A stretch of DNA of 64,000 bases from contig CAYYMD010000006.1 in NCBI GenBank assembly GCA_964472875.1, positions 7,485 through 71,484 of the forward strand, in the 5' to 3' direction. The translations under genes and the position numbers were made by a program. The notes beneath the pieces were generated by a model. The model searched no databases and was not told where the DNA came from. It worked only from the letters and a program-made list of their open reading frames with translations. Below are positions 36,088-45,272 of the stretch, one piece after another (position 1 is the first letter of the stretch; each line of letters opens with the position of its first letter). The DNA is from CAYYMD01 sp964472875. GTDB taxonomy: Bacteria; Planctomycetota; Phycisphaerae; SM23-33.

Positions 36088-36528
36088 TCATCGTGTCGCC
36101 CTGGCCCGTGCCTTTATCTGCTCACAGGACAAAACTTCACCGCGGTTTATTCCCGGACACCGCCGCTGGGTATGAGACCATGCCTGGGGTGAAGATATAT
36201 TGTTCGGCCAGAACGGCCACGTGCGGCACTGGGTGGGACGGACCGGATAAATCCGGCATGTTTTAGTTTCGTCTTCGCCGACCTGAAGGAAGACACAGTC
36301 CTTGTTGTCAGGGCGCTCCTTAATGCTGTATCGTCTGCCGGCCTTGCACAGATATTTTTCATGAACCTGCTCAACTGTCATCCCAAGAAATTCTGCGATG
36401 GAAACAACTTCGCTTTTCTTGACCCAGACATAACCCTCCTCCGGTCCGGAGCAGCACCTTCCGCAGTGTTGACATTCGAAGGCAAGCCCGGCTGCGTACC
36501 ATGGTGTATTTTTATCAAGTATCTTCAT
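36088..36528 (-). CDS. YkgJ-family cysteine-cluster protein
   Basis: 146-aa protein of the YkgJ/CxxCxxCC family thought to bind a metal or Fe-S cluster. FECQHCGRCCSGP is the N-terminal motif, and C-x-IYPVRPTQCRTWPFWP the second. Starting at ATG 36528 puts the motif at residue 17, as is usual; the frame continues upstream without signal. Isolated between a lipoprotein and the glycan block, with no assignable role. Confidence 0.85.
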   Translation of the reverse strand: MKILDKNTPWYAAGLAFECQHCGRCCSGPEEGYVWVKKSEVVSIAEFLGMTVEQVHEKYLCKAGRRYSIKERPDNKDCVFLQVGEDETKTCRIYPVRPTQCRTWPFWPNNISSPQAWSHTQRRCPGINRGEVLSCEQIKARARATR

Positions 36529-36803
36529 TTCAATAACAGTATACACAGCCAAGATGGCATTTCTCAGCACACCTTTGCGAAACAGCGTCAGTAATATAAC
36601 ACAGCGCGTAAAATACCCATAATATAGCACGTGCACGTGACTCGGAAATCGCTGTTATGCGATTCAAAAGACCCTCCGCCGCGTTTATCACAGTTTCTTT
36701 CTAAGGGGAAAATATTCGTCCGACATACTGCGGCCGCGATATGGTTTATCGCAAATCTGTATTCTAATTGACGAACCACATGCCTCAATATCCTGTCGGT
36801 TAT

Positions 36804-38468
36804 TTATTCCATCCATATAGATTTCAGTTCGTGTACATCCAATGATATAAGTTTGGCATCACCGCCATGGGCTGTGATCGAGACCTTTTTCGCGTTCGGC
36901 TCGCCTTTGCCGCCGGTCGAGATATAGACCCGACCGTCATTGCCAATAATTTCCGTGAGCAGCCGGTCGGCCAGGACCCGGATGGTTATCCTGCCGTCCT
37001 TTGGCTTCAGCGGCGCGCCGTTGAGTTTCTGCTGCCCGGCGTCGTAGGTAACACCCCTGCCGGGCATGTCGAGTGTAATTTTATCGGCGTCGCCAATACC
37101 CACGGTCAAACTGACGTCCAACAAATCGGTGCTAACCGGAACGGTAACGGGCCTGTCATCCGCCAGGGCCTGGGCATCTGCGCTGTTGGTATTTTTACGC
37201 AATTTCTGAATCTCTTTAATCGGCTCGGCGAACATGCGGACACCATCTTTAGTTTTCCGCAGTGTCAGGCGATGTGGAAAACTGAAGTGTTGGTTGTACG
37301 GACCCGGCGAACCTACCTTAAACCAGCCAATCTGTATCCGTCTCCCGTCCGGGGCATTATTGAATGTCTGAGAGGCATAATATTTACCCCAATGGACCCG
37401 GTATTTGCCTTTGTGCTCCGGAGTAAACTTTTTGCCGTCGAAGGCGCCGATTATATACTTAGCGTCGGCGCCAAAGAGAACCCACCTGGTGTTTTCCTTA
37501 TCGCCGTCGACCGGAAGTTCAAAAAGTTCGGGGCACTCGTGAAAATCTCCGATTTCACTCTGCTTTTCCCACGTCTTTAAGTTGTCGGAGGTCAGGAATG
37601 CAAGCTGCCTGCCCCGGTCGAGATAGAGCACCATCACCCATTTTTGTGTCGGTTCATGCCACAGAATCTTGGGATCCCGTTCTCTTCCGCCATGGAGGTT
37701 CTTCACCACCGGGTTGCCCTCGTACTTGGTGAACGTCCTTCCGTTGTCGTTGCTGTATGCTATTCCCTGCGTGAAGGGACACCTGGGGTACCCAAATTTA
37801 CCCGCGGCTGTGTAAGCCAGAATTATTACGTCTTTGTCACCGGTTTTGAATCCGGCGGTGTTTTTCTTGTCAACCGCGCCCGTGCCGGAAAACATCGTAC
37901 CCATTTCGTCGGGGTACAGCGCGTAGGGCAGTTCTTTCCAGTGGAGTAGATCCTTGCTTACGGCGTGTCCCCATGTCATGTTGCCCCATTTTTTTGAGAC
38001 AGGATTGTGTTGATAAAACAGGTGCCACTCGCCGTTGGCGTAAACCATGCCGTTAGGGTCGTTGTTCCAGCCCACCTTTTGAGTGAAGTGGAACTTGGGA
38101 CGGTATGGTTCTTTGTAGAACTTTTCATGGCCTGGAATCGTATCGGACTGGCGGACCAGCGCAAAGCCGGCTTCCGGGGCATTGCTTATTTCGATCTTGG
38201 CCTTTTTGCCTTTGTATCTGTCGATGGGAAACCAGGCGTACCAGTCGGTCTCCTTGGCCGAAGGGGCCAGTTTCAGCCCGTAGCGATATAACTCCTTGCC
38301 CTCGACGAACAGCCGCAACTGGTTACCATTCCCACCATTTTTTATGGGAAGCACCAGATACTTCTTCGAGACTGTGAACTCCTTTTCAGCCGCCGTTGCT
38401 GCCGGGACCGCAATCGCCCAAACGGACATTATCAATGCTAAAGACGTCATTCTCTTGAGATTTTTCAT
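36804..38468 (-). CDS. GH32 fructan hydrolase (levanase/inulinase-like), exported
   Basis: 554 aa with an N-terminal signal peptide (cleavage near ATAA-EK). An about 90-residue beta domain of the type often found before GH32 (DUF4980-like) precedes the five-bladed propeller. Catalytic residues are intact: nucleophile Asp137 in WNNDPNG, transition-state Asp265 in RDP, acid/base Glu311 in ECP. A C-terminal beta-sandwich ends in LISLDVHELKSIW. Characterised relatives are exo-acting beta-fructosidases on levan or inulin. AAGGAAG precedes ATG 38468. It is the 3'-most gene of the glycan block. Confidence 0.92.
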   Translation of the reverse strand: MKNLKRMTSLALIMSVWAIAVPAATAAEKEFTVSKKYLVLPIKNGGNGNQLRLFVEGKELYRYGLKLAPSAKETDWYAWFPIDRYKGKKAKIEISNAPEAGFALVRQSDTIPGHEKFYKEPYRPKFHFTQKVGWNNDPNGMVYANGEWHLFYQHNPVSKKWGNMTWGHAVSKDLLHWKELPYALYPDEMGTMFSGTGAVDKKNTAGFKTGDKDVIILAYTAAGKFGYPRCPFTQGIAYSNDNGRTFTKYEGNPVVKNLHGGRERDPKILWHEPTQKWVMVLYLDRGRQLAFLTSDNLKTWEKQSEIGDFHECPELFELPVDGDKENTRWVLFGADAKYIIGAFDGKKFTPEHKGKYRVHWGKYYASQTFNNAPDGRRIQIGWFKVGSPGPYNQHFSFPHRLTLRKTKDGVRMFAEPIKEIQKLRKNTNSADAQALADDRPVTVPVSTDLLDVSLTVGIGDADKITLDMPGRGVTYDAGQQKLNGAPLKPKDGRITIRVLADRLLTEIIGNDGRVYISTGGKGEPNAKKVSITAHGGDAKLISLDVHELKSIWME

Positions 38469-38497
38469 GACTTTCTTCCTTTCTGTTATCCGGTGAT

Positions 38498-38548
38498 TCA
38501 CTTCCAAATCGATTTCATTTCGTACATTAATGATATAAGTTTAGTATC
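38498..38548 (-). pseudogene. C-terminal relic of a second GH32 gene
   Basis: Immediately upstream of the GH32 start, the minus strand reads DTKLISLMYEMKSIWK and stop. It matches the end of the intact GH32 protein (DAKLISLDVHELKSIWME) at 10 of 16 positions, and the DNA also matches over ATGATATAAGTTT. Upstream of Asp the similarity stops. This looks like the tail of a deleted or rearranged paralogue rather than a functional gene. Confidence 0.7.
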
Positions 38549-38586
38549 GCACGTAGCGAAGCAACACGGGGAATGCTTAATGTTTG

Positions 38587-39948
38587 TTATCGTTTTTTCT
38601 TTATTATTTTTTCCATAAGATCTTTCAACTCGCGCACTTTCTCTGGGTATTTTTCGGCCAGGTTGTTGGTCTCGCTGATGTCGGCCTGAAGGTCGTAAAG
38701 TTCCTCGACCTGTTTCCTGTCCTTGTCCACGGCGTATCCGGGAACTTTATGCCTAGCCTTTAGGTATTTCCATTTGCCCTTTCGTATTCCGTTGCCACGT
38801 TCATAGAGGTACGTCTGTCTGCCCTTGCCGGATTTGCCCATCAGCAGGTCTGTCTGATCGATTCCGTCAATGACGCGGTCGTCGGGAACGTCGAAGCCGG
38901 CGAGATTGGCGAATGTGGGCATGAAGTCGATGGTGGCAAATATGGCATCGGACACCCGCCCGGCGGGGACCTTTCCCGGCCAGCGGACAATGCATGGCAC
39001 GCGGCTGCCGCCCTCGTAACACGAACCCTTGCCGTTTCGCAGCGGTCCCGGATCGCCCCAGAACACCGCATCCTCGTACATCGGACTGGTCGTGCCACGT
39101 CTTCCCGCCCGCTTGGCCTTGATATACGCCTTCTGGTTCCAGGGTCCGTTGTCGGTTGTGAAAATCACCAGCGTATCTTTTGTCAGCCCCAGTTCATCCA
39201 GAACGTCCAGCAGCCGGCCGGTCTCATAGTCAAGTTCCTCAACTGCGTCGCCGTATAGTCCGTATTCGGATTTGCCTTTGAAACGCTTCGAGGCGTCAAT
39301 GTTCATGTGTAACATAGTGTGCGCCAAGTAAAGCACGAACGGCTTGTCTGTGTCGTGTTTGTTCTTGAGGTAATCTATGGCCTTTTGCGTGTAGAGGTGC
39401 GTGATGCCCGCCATGTCATCCGTTGTCCTGAGGCGCTCGTTGTTTTTGTATAGCGTCACCTTTCCGTTATCATTGGCGCCCAGCGGCCCGAAGTAGTAAT
39501 CGAACCCCTGTGCGTTGGGCATGCGGTCTATGATGGGTTTTCGGTTGGAAACGTCCCATTTGCCGATGCAGGCCGTCTGATAGCCGACTTTTCGCATCCG
39601 TTCGGCGAAGGTGATTTCGCCGGCCGGCATTGACCAGCCCTTGCTACGTACGGGATATCTGCCGGTCAGCAGCGCCGACCGCGAAGGCCCGCATACCGTC
39701 TGTGCGTAAAAACTGGTGAACCGCGTGCCTTCCTGGGCCAGTTTATCCATCCGGGGAGTGTCTATCTTGTCCTGGCTATAACAGCCCAAGTCCCCGTAGC
39801 CCTGGTCATCGGTGAAAATAATCAGTATGTTAGGCCTTTGCGCCGCCTTTGCATCTGAAGCCGCATGTACCGCCCAAGGCGCCGCCACCGCCCCGGCGCC
39901 GATAGCCGCATTCTTTAAAAACGCCCTGCGATTGATTCGAACATTCAT
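38587..39948 (-). CDS. Sulfatase, Tat-exported (sulfatase 1)
   Basis: 453-aa family S1 sulfatase. NRRAFLK at residues 6-12 is a Tat-type twin-arginine signal followed by a hydrophobic stretch. FTDDQGYGD gives the Asp pair for calcium, and Cys86 in CGPSR is the residue converted to formylglycine; GKWD and HTMLH follow. No carbohydrate-binding module is present. A maturase (FGE or anSME) must lie elsewhere. It precedes the GH32 gene and follows sulfatase 2 by 18 bp. Confidence 0.93.
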   Translation of the reverse strand: MNVRINRRAFLKNAAIGAGAVAAPWAVHAASDAKAAQRPNILIIFTDDQGYGDLGCYSQDKIDTPRMDKLAQEGTRFTSFYAQTVCGPSRSALLTGRYPVRSKGWSMPAGEITFAERMRKVGYQTACIGKWDVSNRKPIIDRMPNAQGFDYYFGPLGANDNGKVTLYKNNERLRTTDDMAGITHLYTQKAIDYLKNKHDTDKPFVLYLAHTMLHMNIDASKRFKGKSEYGLYGDAVEELDYETGRLLDVLDELGLTKDTLVIFTTDNGPWNQKAYIKAKRAGRRGTTSPMYEDAVFWGDPGPLRNGKGSCYEGGSRVPCIVRWPGKVPAGRVSDAIFATIDFMPTFANLAGFDVPDDRVIDGIDQTDLLMGKSGKGRQTYLYERGNGIRKGKWKYLKARHKVPGYAVDKDRKQVEELYDLQADISETNNLAEKYPEKVRELKDLMEKIIKKKR

Positions 39949-39966
39949 GCCAATCTCTACTGTTTT

Positions 39967-41373
39967 CTACCTTTTAAATTTTCGTCGCTTCGGTACCATG
40001 CTTTCATCCCAGCCGAAGCGTTTTAAATAATCGGTCATCTGCTTGTACATCATTTCAGCCCGCTGGGGCTGTTCGTCGGCTAGGTTCCTGCTCTCGCCGA
40101 TGTCGTCTTTCAGATTATAAAGAAAGATTTCATCGGAGTCGATATCCTTGATTAATTTATACTTTCCCTGCACTATGGCGATGTCATGCCGAACGTGGGG
40201 CTTCGTATATTTGAACACAAGGAAAGGGTCTTTGCGTCGGATGGCTTTTTCGCCGCCGCTTTTGAGGTGGTCCAGCAGACTGGCGCCTTCCACCTTTTCA
40301 GGGATGTGCTCGCCGCCATCCACGATCTCCATCACTGTAGGGAAGATATCCGTGCCGACCACCGGCGTGGATGAGTGCTTGTTTGCCGGAATTCCCGGCC
40401 CCCGCACGATAAACGGCACGCGGATTCCGCCTTCGCTGACATGGTACTTATGGCTCCGCTGAGGAAAGGCCTTGTAATAGCCCCGCTTGCGGACGGGCGT
40501 TCCCTTCCAGTCTTTCTTGTCTTCGAAGCCGTTGTCACTCGTGATAATCACGTAGGTGTTATCCCTGATGCCCAGTTCGTCTATCTTGTCAAGCACCATG
40601 CCGATTCCGGTATCGAGGTTTTCGTTCATCGCCGCAAAAAGCGGGCTGTTCTGATATTTCGTGGCCTCCTCGGCGTGCTCGGTGCGATACTTCTTGATAG
40701 TCTCGGACAACGCCTGGTATTTCAAGTGGTCAGCGTAGTGGGAAATTTGCAGGTAGAAAGGCCGGTCGGCCTTAACCTGCTTTTCTATGAAGGTGTTGGC
40801 CTTGCGTGTCAGACTGAAGATCATCTTGGGATCTTCGGGATTATCAGAGTCCGGATTGTTTTTCGGGCCGTGGCCGTCGCCGTATTCGGCAACGTCATAG
40901 CCCATTGTCCGGGGTGTAAAGGCGATATGCCACTTGCCCATGTGCGCGGTAACGTAGTCCGAGTCCGCTTGCTTTAGGCGATTGGCCAGTGACTGCTCAG
41001 GCAAGGCATCAACGCCCTTGCCGATACGGTCAGCGCCCCAAATTCGCAGACTGTGTGGGCTGCGGCCGAATTGTATGGCGTACCTCGTCGGCGAGCACGT
41101 CGGCGCGGGAGCGTAGGCCTGCGAAAAACGCATTCCTTGCCGTGTGAACTCCGCCAGCCGGGGCGTATTATAGTAGGAACTGCCCGAACCGGGTACGGAC
41201 GGGTTCATCCGAACCGAAAGCCCGTTCCACCCCTGATCGTCGGTCAGTATGAAAACGAAGTTGGGTTTCTTTTTGCCCGACGCCGCGGCCCGCACGAATT
41301 TTCCCGCAGCCAATACGGCCGCGCCGGATGCCGCGCTTTTAAGAAAGGATCTTCGGTTGATTATCGATGTCAT
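39967..41373 (-). CDS. Sulfatase, Tat-exported (sulfatase 2)
   Basis: 468-aa S1-type sulfatase with NRRSFLK Tat motif and an alanine-rich signal. FILTDDQGWNG and Cys93 in CSPTR (Thr instead of Ser at the fourth position, tolerated in the C-x-P-x-R signature), with GKWH and TSDNG later. AGGAGAAAG precedes ATG 41373; the frame stays open to 41601, but that part lacks a signal and would overlap the upstream gene. Confidence 0.92.
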   Translation of the reverse strand: MTSIINRRSFLKSAASGAAVLAAGKFVRAAASGKKKPNFVFILTDDQGWNGLSVRMNPSVPGSGSSYYNTPRLAEFTRQGMRFSQAYAPAPTCSPTRYAIQFGRSPHSLRIWGADRIGKGVDALPEQSLANRLKQADSDYVTAHMGKWHIAFTPRTMGYDVAEYGDGHGPKNNPDSDNPEDPKMIFSLTRKANTFIEKQVKADRPFYLQISHYADHLKYQALSETIKKYRTEHAEEATKYQNSPLFAAMNENLDTGIGMVLDKIDELGIRDNTYVIITSDNGFEDKKDWKGTPVRKRGYYKAFPQRSHKYHVSEGGIRVPFIVRGPGIPANKHSSTPVVGTDIFPTVMEIVDGGEHIPEKVEGASLLDHLKSGGEKAIRRKDPFLVFKYTKPHVRHDIAIVQGKYKLIKDIDSDEIFLYNLKDDIGESRNLADEQPQRAEMMYKQMTDYLKRFGWDESMVPKRRKFKR

Positions 41374-41455
41374 GTCTTTCTCCTGAATTTCTCCTGTCTC
41401 TACGCGCTTTACAAATACCCGGAGCCCGACCGGGACAAAACAATTAACATTCGGT

Positions 41456-43225
41456 TTATTTCCTTTCCACGCGGGTGTAATACGCGCTGCACAGCTCCTT
41501 ACCGTTTTTGTCGTAAAACATGGTTTGCAGCCGGTATTCGCCTCTTTTGAGAGGGGCAGTGAAACTGACTGACTTTGCCCCCTCCTTGTCCCGGGGCGCA
41601 TCGGCTTTTAGTTTGACGTCTCCTATCGTAAGACCGGCAGAAGCGATCGGAACGGCACCTCGGCCGCGTGTCGTATCGCCATGCATCGCTTCGGTGAGTC
41701 GCTTGTCCGAGTGAGGCCACCATCGATAAAGTGTGAATTCATAAAGCCCGTCCCTTTCCACCCGGACGTTCCAGTATCCTTTTTTGTCGCCCTCTATCAG
41801 GTTGCCACGGTTGTCGGCGTAATCGCCCTGCCAATCGCTGGAATAAAGCGTGGTGGGGTTGGCTTTATCGCTACCGAGGTGAATCCAGCGTGTTTCGGCA
41901 AATGGCTTCTGCACTGCCTGCCACCATTTGTCGTAGTGCTTCTCCATGGCAGCGAGAACTTCGGGGTGCCTGTCCGCCACGTCTGTGTCCTGATGCGGGT
42001 CTTTTCGGATGTCGTAAAGCTTGCCATTGACCATGCGCCACTTATTCCACATGACTGCGGCCGCGCCCTTTTTCGGATGAGCGCCAACCTGCACCACCAG
42101 CATTCGATCGTCGAGTTCGTCGCGGCTGCCTTGCAACAGATCTGCCAGACTGGTCCCATCGAATCGCTCACTGGCCCGGTTGCCGGCCCGAAGCGAACAC
42201 ATATCAATAAGCGTCGGTAGAATATCCTGCACCTGTGTAAGTTCACCGATGTCCCTTGGCGAACCAAGTTCGCCCTCAGGCCAGCGGATAAAACACGGCA
42301 CGCGGTGCCCGCCCTCCCACAGGGTTCCTTTGTTGCCTCGCATACCGGCGTTGAATACGTCTGCGCCCCGGGATGAACCGTTGTCGCCCATGAAGATAAG
42401 GATCGTGTTCTCAGCCAGCCCTCGCTGACTCATCCACTTCATTAATCTGCCCATATTCATGTCGATGTTGGCGATCTGACCGTAAAAGTCGGCGGGGCCC
42501 TTTTTGTTCGCGTAGGGCTTGATAAATTTCTCCGGTGCCCAATTGGGAGCATGCGGGCAATTGGCGGCCAGGTAACAAAAGAAAGGTTGATCTGCATTCT
42601 GTCGCGCCTGCATCCATTGCATCGCCTGATCGAACCAGACGTCCGTGCAATAACCCTCATATTTCAGAAGATTGTCGTCGCGGCGATACACATCGTCCCA
42701 GTAATCGTTCGCGTAATAATCCGCAATAGAGGTGATGCCCCACGCACCGTGATGGACTGTTCGGTCAAAGCCGCGATCCTGAGGCCTATGAGGATAACTG
42801 TCGCCCAGGTGCCACTTGCCGAAATGACCTGTGCGGTAGCCGCCGGAGCGGAAAATATCCGCCATGGTGGGCAGAGATTCCCGCATCATAGACCGTCCCT
42901 GGCAGACCCGACTGGCGCCGTTACGCAAGGCATCGCAACCGGTCATCAGCTGTCCCCGCGTCGGGGTGCACTTGGGCGCTACGTGAAAGTCGGTCAATCG
43001 TATGCTCTGTGCATGCAGCTTATCCAGGTTCGGCGTTCTGAGCACAGGGTTGCCGTGACACGACAAGTCGCCGTAGCCCTGGTCGTCGGTGAGTATAATC
43101 AGAACGTTTGGCCTACGTTTGCCCTGTTTGCCTATTGCCGAGCGTAGCGCGCCCGGGGCGAAGAATGTTGCCACGCCCGTGGCCGCGCTTTTAAGGAACA
43201 ATCTACGGTTAATCATCGATTCCAT
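41456..43225 (-). CDS. Sulfatase with C-terminal accessory domain (sulfatase 3)
   Basis: 589-aa, the longest of the five. NRRLFLK signal; ILTDDQGYGD; Cys86 in CTPTR; GKWHLGD; GDNGSS. After about residue 455 there is an extra beta-rich domain of about 130 residues (with VRVERDGLYEFTLYRWW), of a kind often appended to PVC sulfatases. GGAGAAAG precedes ATG 43225. Upstream, 287 bp without a gene separate it from the second GH32. Confidence 0.92.
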   Translation of the reverse strand: MESMINRRLFLKSAATGVATFFAPGALRSAIGKQGKRRPNVLIILTDDQGYGDLSCHGNPVLRTPNLDKLHAQSIRLTDFHVAPKCTPTRGQLMTGCDALRNGASRVCQGRSMMRESLPTMADIFRSGGYRTGHFGKWHLGDSYPHRPQDRGFDRTVHHGAWGITSIADYYANDYWDDVYRRDDNLLKYEGYCTDVWFDQAMQWMQARQNADQPFFCYLAANCPHAPNWAPEKFIKPYANKKGPADFYGQIANIDMNMGRLMKWMSQRGLAENTILIFMGDNGSSRGADVFNAGMRGNKGTLWEGGHRVPCFIRWPEGELGSPRDIGELTQVQDILPTLIDMCSLRAGNRASERFDGTSLADLLQGSRDELDDRMLVVQVGAHPKKGAAAVMWNKWRMVNGKLYDIRKDPHQDTDVADRHPEVLAAMEKHYDKWWQAVQKPFAETRWIHLGSDKANPTTLYSSDWQGDYADNRGNLIEGDKKGYWNVRVERDGLYEFTLYRWWPHSDKRLTEAMHGDTTRGRGAVPIASAGLTIGDVKLKADAPRDKEGAKSVSFTAPLKRGEYRLQTMFYDKNGKELCSAYYTRVERK

Positions 43226-43512
43226 GTCTTTCTCCAATCCTGAATTTTAAATTTATTTACCCCGTCGCCAGGGTCGGACCATTCCCAAGTACTGCTCATA
43301 TAGTTTAATTCATCTCGGATGGTTTGGTAACGAGGTATTATCCCACATCGACTGCATTTTCAAGCGTCAAGCGAATCGATCCGCGCAGGTAATGGTGTGA
43401 TTTTCTGGAACACTCTGTCCTTCATCGAAAATACGACGGTTTATGAAATACGGTACGCCTCGCCTCAAATAAGCATAAAAATATCGCGCCCGCCTAAGCC
43501 ATATGCCGCCAA

Positions 43513-45174
43513 TCATTCATGGGTGTCAGGAGAAAAACCTTTTCGTCCGAAACCATAGATATCTTTCATCCCCCATGCATCGAGGGACTTCAGCCGGGCT
43601 TCTCTGCGCAGCGACCGCAACGACACACCGATACTATCTTTGCGCTCCGGATAGACTCTCGCGCCAATGCACTGACGGCCGTTGACGAACACCTCGACCA
43701 CGCTGCGGTCGACGAAAACACGCAGGCGCAGCGGTTCGTCGTTTGCCAATTCCACATGGGCGGTCTCCGGCGGCCTCTGGCGAACGTTTGACGACAATGA
43801 GGAACGCGATGTGTCTATCGACACTACGCAGGGCATTTTACCCTTACGATACCCACGATCTCGCATGCAGAGAATCCGGGTGTATTCCAGTCCGTCCGGC
43901 GAGCGGAGGATGTTCAACTCCAAAGTCTGATTCTTTTGCGGGGCGAATTCTGCTATGATTTCCATGGCGTTCCCGCGGACGTTCTTAATTACAACCTCTT
44001 CATTGGCCGGCAGTTTCATCGGACCCACTTCTATATGGTCGGCGCGCAGCGATTCAATATCCCCGGCAGGGACTATATTGAGCGGATTGAAGAAACCCTT
44101 GCGGAGCGTCAGTCGTCGCGGCAAAGACATGATCCGATTCCAACCCGGCGTAGGTTTGCCTTCGTTCATATTGAAAATGGCTATCACGCCGCCATCGCCG
44201 TCGGGGAAGGCCGATGGCGCATGCGTTCCACACGGCCCCCAGGATCCGAAGTTGAAATCGCCGCCGTTGGTCACCACGAACTTCTGCCGTTTTGTGTCGT
44301 AATCGCCGAGCATATATTTCCCGCCGCTCATGTGGCTGAAGTGCAGAAGGATATGCTTTTGATTTTTGTTTCCGATCGGCCAGAAGTAGGGACAGGCCCC
44401 GTCGTCACCGACCAGGCCATAATAATCGTTCTCGATGAACTGGTGGAGGTACTCCCAGTTCTTTAGGTCTTTGGAGCGGTGTAGAAACTCAGCGCGTATG
44501 GGCTTTCCTCCGGGGCCGCGGCGTCTACCCGCCGTGAGGATGTAGTAATACTCGCCATGCTTCCAGATGCAGGGGTCGAATATATTATACGGCAGGTTGG
44601 GAGCGTGAGGGATGACGGCCTTTCCGGTAACCTTCTTCCAGTTCAGCAGCAGCGGGTCGTCCGAAACGGCGACCATCGTCCCCTGTGCTATTCCGTGATA
44701 CGCCGCGATAACACGGTCCTCGTCGACAAACGTCGTTCCGGAGAAACACCTTGCCTCGGGGCCGGGGTAGATTGCATACGGCAGGTCGCGCCAGTGGATA
44801 AGGTCATCGCTGACTGCATGGCCCCAGTGCTGGCGCGTGTCCTCCGGCGGATAGGCCTGGTAGAACAGGTGCCAACGTCCCTTCCAGTAACACAGGCCGT
44901 TTGGATCGTTAAGCCTGCTTTCTGGGTTTACGTAGTGATAGATCGGCCGATAGCGATCCTTCGAGAGTTTCTTTCGCGATTCGGCAAACCTCTTCAGCAG
45001 TGGGTTGGCTTTCAACGCCGCCTGCTGCGTCTGTAGAGTCTCGGGGTAGGAGAACCTGGGGACGCGGGAGGAGCGATCTTTCTGTTTCGCCTCCGCGTGT
45101 GTGCCAATAACGCCGCTTAACAGAACCAGCGTTAGCATTACGTTTGTCAGTGCTCTGGATATTCGAATTTGCAT
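43513..45174 (-). CDS. GH32-like protein with non-canonical catalytic motifs
   Basis: 553 aa with signal peptide (ATG 45174, AAGGATT upstream). The propeller is clear: LNDPNGLCYWKGRWHLFYQ holds the nucleophile Asp90, with the FSGT motif at 144. However, the RDP motif reads FDP (Phe199-Asp200), and the acid/base motif ECP reads ACP (Ala260-Cys261-Pro262, in DDGACPYFWPI). A different residue may serve as acid, or activity may be altered. It lies in the sulfatase block. Family membership is sure, activity is not. Confidence 0.88.
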   Translation of the reverse strand: MQIRISRALTNVMLTLVLLSGVIGTHAEAKQKDRSSRVPRFSYPETLQTQQAALKANPLLKRFAESRKKLSKDRYRPIYHYVNPESRLNDPNGLCYWKGRWHLFYQAYPPEDTRQHWGHAVSDDLIHWRDLPYAIYPGPEARCFSGTTFVDEDRVIAAYHGIAQGTMVAVSDDPLLLNWKKVTGKAVIPHAPNLPYNIFDPCIWKHGEYYYILTAGRRRGPGGKPIRAEFLHRSKDLKNWEYLHQFIENDYYGLVGDDGACPYFWPIGNKNQKHILLHFSHMSGGKYMLGDYDTKRQKFVVTNGGDFNFGSWGPCGTHAPSAFPDGDGGVIAIFNMNEGKPTPGWNRIMSLPRRLTLRKGFFNPLNIVPAGDIESLRADHIEVGPMKLPANEEVVIKNVRGNAMEIIAEFAPQKNQTLELNILRSPDGLEYTRILCMRDRGYRKGKMPCVVSIDTSRSSLSSNVRQRPPETAHVELANDEPLRLRVFVDRSVVEVFVNGRQCIGARVYPERKDSIGVSLRSLRREARLKSLDAWGMKDIYGFGRKGFSPDTHE

Positions 45175-45272
45175 TAATAATCCTTTCTTCTGCTACTGGG
45201 TTACATACCTTTCGTTTCCCGGCATGACTGCCGGCATGACTGCATTTAAGATTCGGTTTTATCCTTACAAAG

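Noticed and set aside
38498..38560. The sequence repeated upstream of GH32 and at its 3' end as a transposable or regulatory repeat
   Set aside because: The match is best at the protein level, ends at a stop codon in the same frame, and is not found elsewhere in the cluster, so a gene relic explains it better.
41374..41601. N-terminal extension of sulfatase 2
   Set aside because: It overlaps the sulfatase 3 coding end, lacks a signal sequence, and the Tat signal begins at 41373 with a good ribosome site.
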